Origin: Parafrankia irregularis
Lineage (GTDB): Bacteria > Actinomycetota > Actinomycetes > Frankiales > Frankiaceae
NCBI RefSeq assembly: GCF_001536285.1
Contig: NZ_FAOZ01000025.1
Span: 60,589-124,588, forward strand
Length of the DNA: 64,000 bases
Direction of reading: 5' to 3'
This document shows positions 60,188-64,000 of this stretch, piece after piece. The translations under genes and the position numbers were made by a program. Numbering within the stretch: the stretch's first letter is position 1; the number at the start of each line of letters is the position of its first letter. The notes beneath the pieces were generated by a model. It worked only from the letters and a program-made list of their open reading frames with translations, was not told the DNA's origin and ran no database searches.

Positions 60188-62313
60188 GTCTGGAGGTTGA
60201 AGATCGTGCGGCGGATGTCGTCGATGGTCTGGTCGAGGGCGTTGGTGGCGGCGGTCAGGCGGGCCGCGGCCAGGTCGCCGATGAGACGGATGAGCGACTG
60301 CAGCTGCAGGCCGACCGCGAACAGCCGCTGGATGACCTGGTCGTGCAGGTCGCGGGCGATGCGGTCGCGGTCCTTGAAGACCGCGAGGCGGGCTCGCTCC
60401 TGCTGGGCGTGGACGAGTTCGAGGGCGAGCGAGGCGTCGTTGGCGAATGCCTGTACCAGGTCGTGGTCGCGGGGCTGGTGGTGCTCGATGCCGGCGCGGT
60501 TGCAGAGGATGAGCGTGGCCGGGGCGTTGCCGGTGATGCGCATGGGGACGACGAGCGCGGTGGCGAAGGGCAGGTCCGGCACGGGGGTGAGCCGGCTGCC
60601 GTGGAGATCGAGACGGTCGAGGATGACCATCGCGCCGCGGGCCAGTTCGTCCAGGGTGCGCTCGTCGGAGAGCCGGATCGTCAGGCCACGGAGTTCTTCG
60701 GGCCCGACCGGGAGGCCGGCGGCGATGTCGGCCGTCGTCACCACCAGGTTGCCGTTCTCGTCGGGAACCGCGACCGTGGCGAGGTCGACGCCGGCCATCT
60801 GGCGGGCCAGGGTGGCGACCGTGTCGAAGGCGGTCACCTGGTCCGGAGCCACGAGGACGGCGGCCGTCATCCGAGCGCTGGCCGCGAGCCAGGCGTTGCC
60901 GCGTTCCGCCCGCTCGTAGAGCCGGCGCAGCTCGTGTTCCGCGCGCTCCCGCTCGATCGCGGCGGTGAGGACGTGCGCGACGGACTGGACGAACGTGGTC
61001 TCGTCCTCGGTGAAGCGACGGGACTGCGGCGATCGGGCGATCGCCAGGAGGCCGTACGGCGACCAGTGGCTGCCGATTCGTACGGTGAGGATGGTCAGAT
61101 CGTTGTCGCCGTGCGATGCGTAGCGGGTCTCCGCGAGCCGGGCGCTCACCGCCGCCGCGCCTGCGCCGGGGCCCGCGCCCCTGCCCCCGCCTGATTCCAC
61201 GGCCAGGCCCGCTTCCGCACCCGCACCCGCACCCGGCACTGCATCTGTACTCGGCGACGTGCCTTTACTCGGCCCCGTACCCGTATCCGGCCCAGCGCCT
61301 GGACTTGTACCAGGCCCCGCACCTGTTCCCGCCTCGGTTCCGGTCGGCCCGCCGCTGTCGTCGAGGCGGATGAGCTCGCATTCGGTCGCGTCCAGCGTCG
61401 AGGTCACCAGCGCCGTCGCCTCGGCCACCAGGCTGTCGACGTCGTGACCGGACACGGCATGGTCGCCGAGCCGCGCGAGGCCCGCCTGGCGGCGCTCGGC
61501 CCGGCGCAGGTCGGTGACGTCGGCGAGCACGAGCGCGAGCAGGTCGTCGCCGTCCTGCGCATAAGGGATCACCGACACCCGCAGGGAGAGGACGGGGCCG
61601 TTGCCGACGGTGACGTCGATGTCGCCGGTCTGTGCCTGACGGGTCGTGATCGCGGTTGAGATCAGGCCCCAGGGCCCGCTGAGGGCCCGCTGCCACTGCC
61701 GTGGGTCGACCGGCCGTAGCAGCTCCACCAGGTGCGCGAGCGGCGTGCCGATGCGCTGCGGCCTGCCCGCGATCCGGTCGATGACCGGTGAGGCGCGCCG
61801 CAGCCGCCGGTCAGCGCCGCCGTACAGGGCGACGCCGACCGGCAGGTCCCCACCGGGGACCTGCGCTGATACCAGCTCCAGCAGCGCGGCGTGTTCACCG
61901 ATCGTCTCCGTGCCGTGGCGGGAGGCGGTGACGTCGAGGATCGTGCCGGTGTTGCCGACCACCTCGCCGGCGTCGTCGCGGATGACCATCGCCCGGATCT
62001 GGACCCGGCGGTAGCTGCCGTCCCGGGTGCGGTACCGGGTCTCGTGGTGGCAGTGGTCGGCGCCGCCGGCCACCACCGCCATGAACAGCGCGATCGTGTG
62101 CTGCAGCTCGTCGGGGTGGACATAGTCCAGGAAGCGTGATCCGAGGCTGGGACCGACCTCGAAGCCGGTCAGCCGTGTCCACGCCTGGTTGAGGTAGGTC
62201 CAACGGCCCTCGGCGTCGGTCTGGAACACGACCTCGCCGAGTGTGTCGAGTAGCCGGAGGGCGTCCTGACCCCGGTCAGGAAGCGGGACGGCATCAGATG
62301 CTGACGAGATCAT
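60181..62313 (-). CDS. PAS-PAS-GAF sensor with HisKA_3 helix but no ATPase domain
   Basis: 710 aa from ATG 62313. PAS-1 (VVFQTDAEGRWTYLNQAWTR; ETRYRTRDGSYRRVQIRAMV), PAS-2 (to about 270), GAF-1 (about 285-480) containing a 60-residue Gly/Pro/Thr/Ala repeat, GAF-2 (about 500-640), then KDRDRIARDLHDQVIQRLFA with the phospho-accepting His intact. It ends 40 residues later at TAG within an IS-like end, so the HATPase_c domain of DevS-like kinases is lacking. Paralogue of 12870-14672. It may receive phosphate from another kinase or have lost kinase function. Confidence 0.88.
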   Translation of the reverse strand: MISSASDAVPLPDRGQDALRLLDTLGEVVFQTDAEGRWTYLNQAWTRLTGFEVGPSLGSRFLDYVHPDELQHTIALFMAVVAGGADHCHHETRYRTRDGSYRRVQIRAMVIRDDAGEVVGNTGTILDVTASRHGTETIGEHAALLELVSAQVPGGDLPVGVALYGGADRRLRRASPVIDRIAGRPQRIGTPLAHLVELLRPVDPRQWQRALSGPWGLISTAITTRQAQTGDIDVTVGNGPVLSLRVSVIPYAQDGDDLLALVLADVTDLRRAERRQAGLARLGDHAVSGHDVDSLVAEATALVTSTLDATECELIRLDDSGGPTGTEAGTGAGPGTSPGAGPDTGTGPSKGTSPSTDAVPGAGAGAEAGLAVESGGGRGAGPGAGAAAVSARLAETRYASHGDNDLTILTVRIGSHWSPYGLLAIARSPQSRRFTEDETTFVQSVAHVLTAAIERERAEHELRRLYERAERGNAWLAASARMTAAVLVAPDQVTAFDTVATLARQMAGVDLATVAVPDENGNLVVTTADIAAGLPVGPEELRGLTIRLSDERTLDELARGAMVILDRLDLHGSRLTPVPDLPFATALVVPMRITGNAPATLILCNRAGIEHHQPRDHDLVQAFANDASLALELVHAQQERARLAVFKDRDRIARDLHDQVIQRLFAVGLQLQSLIRLIGDLAAARLTAATNALDQTIDDIRRTIFNLQTG

Positions 62314-62329
62314 CGGGCCCCCTCGGCGA

Positions 62330-63319
62330 TCAGGATCGCGCCGAACGCGCCGCGCAGTAGGTATCCCTGTTCTGGCCCAGTGGCAGCAGGCGGGGCACGG
62401 CGTAGGCGGTACGCAGGACGGTCGCGGTCGCCGCGGCGGTCGTCTCGATCTCGCGCTGGATCTGTACGCGGGCCTCGGCGGTGGGTGCGTTCACCAGGCG
62501 TTCGGCGTTGCGCCAGGCTGTCTCACGCCAGGCCACGAGAATCTGCATGAGCACCGTGTAGGACAGGCCCAGCGGGCTCGCGATGTCGTCGATGGAGGGA
62601 TCGAACCGATCCGCGGCCTCCCGCAGCAGGGGGTCGATCACCCGGTTGAGCATGACGTTGACCTTGTCGTGGTCCGCCTTGCGGCTCTGGCCGCCCGCCG
62701 TCACCAGCCCCAGCGAGGCGAGCACCAGCGGCAGGTCCCGGTTCACGTGCGCGTTCATCCCGAGCAGGATGTTCCCGGCGCCGGCGAGCTGGCGGCCGGC
62801 CGCCGCGTCGAAGGCGATCTGCCAGGCAGGGGAGACACCGCCGCCGCCGTCGCCGGCGAGCCAGGCGTCGTAGGCATGGAAGTAGTACGCGGCGAAGACG
62901 GCGTCCTCGGTGTTGACGTAGGCGACGTCCGCGAAGAAGGCGGGCTGGGCGGCCGTGCGCCGGTACTCCTCGGTGGTCCGCAGATAGGTCAGGGCGAACA
63001 CCGCGTTGTGGTCGCAGCTCGCCGCGAGCGGCGCGAAGCGGCTCTGCATCTGAGTGATCGTCGCGTCGACGCACTCCGGGGCCCCGTCGGCACACTGCTG
63101 CGCCTGCGTGGGGGAGTAGGCGGCTGGTAGCGGCGGCAGCAGGCCCGACCAGCCGATGAACAGCGGCTCGGTGGTTGTGATGTTGGTTGTGGTGGTGGTC
63201 GTGGCGGTGGCGGTGGCGGGCACGGCCGTAGCCAGGGAAAGCCCCGCCGAAAGGAGGCCTGCGATAAATGAAATGAATAATCTGGAAGCCCGGCTTCGAC
63301 TTGCGGGCATGAAGGTCAT
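62330..63319 (-). CDS. secreted DUF5995 family protein
   Basis: 329 aa. Signal peptide: SRASRLFISFIAGLLSAGLS LATAVPATATA, then a Thr tract (ATTTTTTNITTTEPL). Mature part helical: CADGAPECVDATITQMQSRF, CDHNAVFALTYLRTTEEYRR, YVNTEDAVFAAYYFHAYDAW and GMNAHVNRDLPLVLASLGLV, characteristic of DUF5995 (actinobacterial, function unknown; the HVNRDL segment is conserved). Export by Sec is predicted. Starts 17 bp upstream of nothing coding; the sensor gene follows 16 bp after its stop, so both may be one transcript. Confidence 0.85.
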   Translation of the reverse strand: MTFMPASRSRASRLFISFIAGLLSAGLSLATAVPATATATTTTTTNITTTEPLFIGWSGLLPPLPAAYSPTQAQQCADGAPECVDATITQMQSRFAPLAASCDHNAVFALTYLRTTEEYRRTAAQPAFFADVAYVNTEDAVFAAYYFHAYDAWLAGDGGGGVSPAWQIAFDAAAGRQLAGAGNILLGMNAHVNRDLPLVLASLGLVTAGGQSRKADHDKVNVMLNRVIDPLLREAADRFDPSIDDIASPLGLSYTVLMQILVAWRETAWRNAERLVNAPTAEARVQIQREIETTAAATATVLRTAYAVPRLLPLGQNRDTYCAARSARS

Positions 63320-63828
63320 AGCACCGCATCATAGGGTCATTGGCGATGGAATATCGGTAGGGGATTCTTGCTGGAAGTTCAAATGATTTATCTTTTCGCG
63401 TTTATGGTGGCCGACTGGGCGTGTAGCGAAATCCCGAGAATCGGCGGATTCGGGCGTAACGATAGCGACCTGGCTGGCCGTGCCCACCCGGCCGTACTTC
63501 GGCTCGCCGGGGATCTCATGCTGACGCATAGCGCCAGAAATTCGGGCAGACCACACACGCATGGCCACCCGCCGAGGATCCCGCGCTGCCGCGCAGTGCA
63601 GACAGTTCACCTTAAGTGGGGCAAAAGGGGTGCAGATTCGCCTGGCGACCCGCAAGAAAGAAGGATTTTGGTCTTGCGCCACGAACGGGAAGGGAGAAGC
63701 CGATCTTGAGTAGACGGTGATCTTCTGGAGCGGTGCTCCGCGGGTGATGGAGGTGTGGCCCTCCGTGACCACCATGCGGGTGGGGGTCGCAAACCGCCGT
63801 CAGCGGCGTCGCCTCAACGGGCGGGGTC
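63320..63828. other. intergenic region with fragments
   Basis: A minus-strand reading MVVTEGHTSITRGAPLQKIT (near 63775) looks like the start of a gene interrupted at about 63710, possibly linked to the adjacent intron. Otherwise nothing recognised. Confidence 0.3.
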
Positions 63829-64000
63829 GTGAGCGTGACGGAAAAGGCCCGGCGGTGACCGGGTCAGGTGTGGGCCGGGAAGGCGAGCGAAAGCGAACCA
63901 CTGTGGAAGTGTCGAAATACTCTCAACGTCAGAACCGAGGTTGTGGCCAAGACTTCGGGATAAGTCCGGGAGATACCCGTCTACTGCCCGGGCGGCGTTC
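63829..64000 (+). mobile_element. group II intron 5' region, running off the window
   Basis: GTGAG at 63829 followed by structured sequence of group II domain I type: GAACCACTGTGGAAGTGTCG, AACCGAGGTTGTGGCCAAGA, CTTCGGGATAAGTCCGGGAG. Recognised from pattern; the reverse transcriptase should lie beyond the right edge. Confidence 0.5.

Overview
The window is high-GC DNA with GTG and TTG starts, a MerR-type heat-shock repressor, a helix-turn-helix DUF5753 plus DUF397 pair, DUF6941 and DUF5995 proteins, serine/threonine kinase and SpoIIE-type signalling, and a dense load of insertion sequences and group II introns. This fits a filamentous, Frankia-like actinobacterium. Genus is inference: there is no rRNA or complete marker gene here. 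Families were recognised by eye; no search was run.

Layout. 1-5.4 kb: remains of a ketone or aromatic acid catabolic cluster (HyuB-type carboxylase subunit cut by the window edge, an unknown protein, an AMP-forming acyl-CoA ligase). Decayed SDR and ligase genes and a 252-bp duplication follow. 5.4-6.8 kb: IS1634-family element. 7.0-9.7 kb: MalT-like LuxR regulator interrupted by one amber codon. 9.7-10.8 kb: IS3, ISL3 and group II intron fragments. 10.8-15.6 kb: GAF-GGDEF cyclase, a PAS-GAF sensor without a kinase ATPase domain, and an internally duplicated small protein. 16.3-17.9 kb: DUF6941 gene and a group II intron 3' remnant.

18.1-25.1 kb (minus strand): a compact operon read as ATPase, small proteins, radical SAM, MazG-like, phosphotransferase-like, HPr-kinase-like, sugar-1-phosphate nucleotidyltransferase, NUDIX. 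Most junctions overlap or nearly abut. It faces a divergent HTH-DUF5753/DUF397 pair across a nested palindrome. This is my best candidate for an undescribed system.

26.5-34.7 kb: decayed NlpC/P60 gene, truncated DUF4760-like gene, an IS6-family element carrying a complete group II intron, an ISL3 relic, a membrane diguanylate cyclase and an IS256-family element. 34.9-38.1 kb: a large GGDEF(degenerate)-EAL-GAF protein. 38.4-45.4 kb: heat-shock cluster (MerR/HspR-like, Hsp20, J-domain protein), a cation transporter relic, a GAF-SpoIIE phosphatase, a second broken Hsp20 gene and several IS relics.

46-56 kb: mobile/defence island. It holds a possible decayed type I-E CRISPR array, a NYN-LOTUS protein, the 3' half of a tRNA-Thr (attachment-site relic), an excisionase-like gene, a TIR-STAND-WD40 protein, a broken tyrosine integrase cut by an IS6 element, and a DUF433/DUF5615 toxin-antitoxin pair. 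A 119-bp repeat occurs near both ends. 56.3-63.3 kb: GAF-EAL phosphodiesterase, membrane Ser/Thr kinase with WD40 repeats, a second PAS-GAF sensor (paralogue of the one at 13-14.7 kb) and a secreted DUF5995 protein. The right edge enters the 5' end of another group II intron.

Four proteins with c-di-GMP domains and two paralogous sensors suggest a signalling-rich region; the many fragments indicate extensive IS-driven rearrangement.
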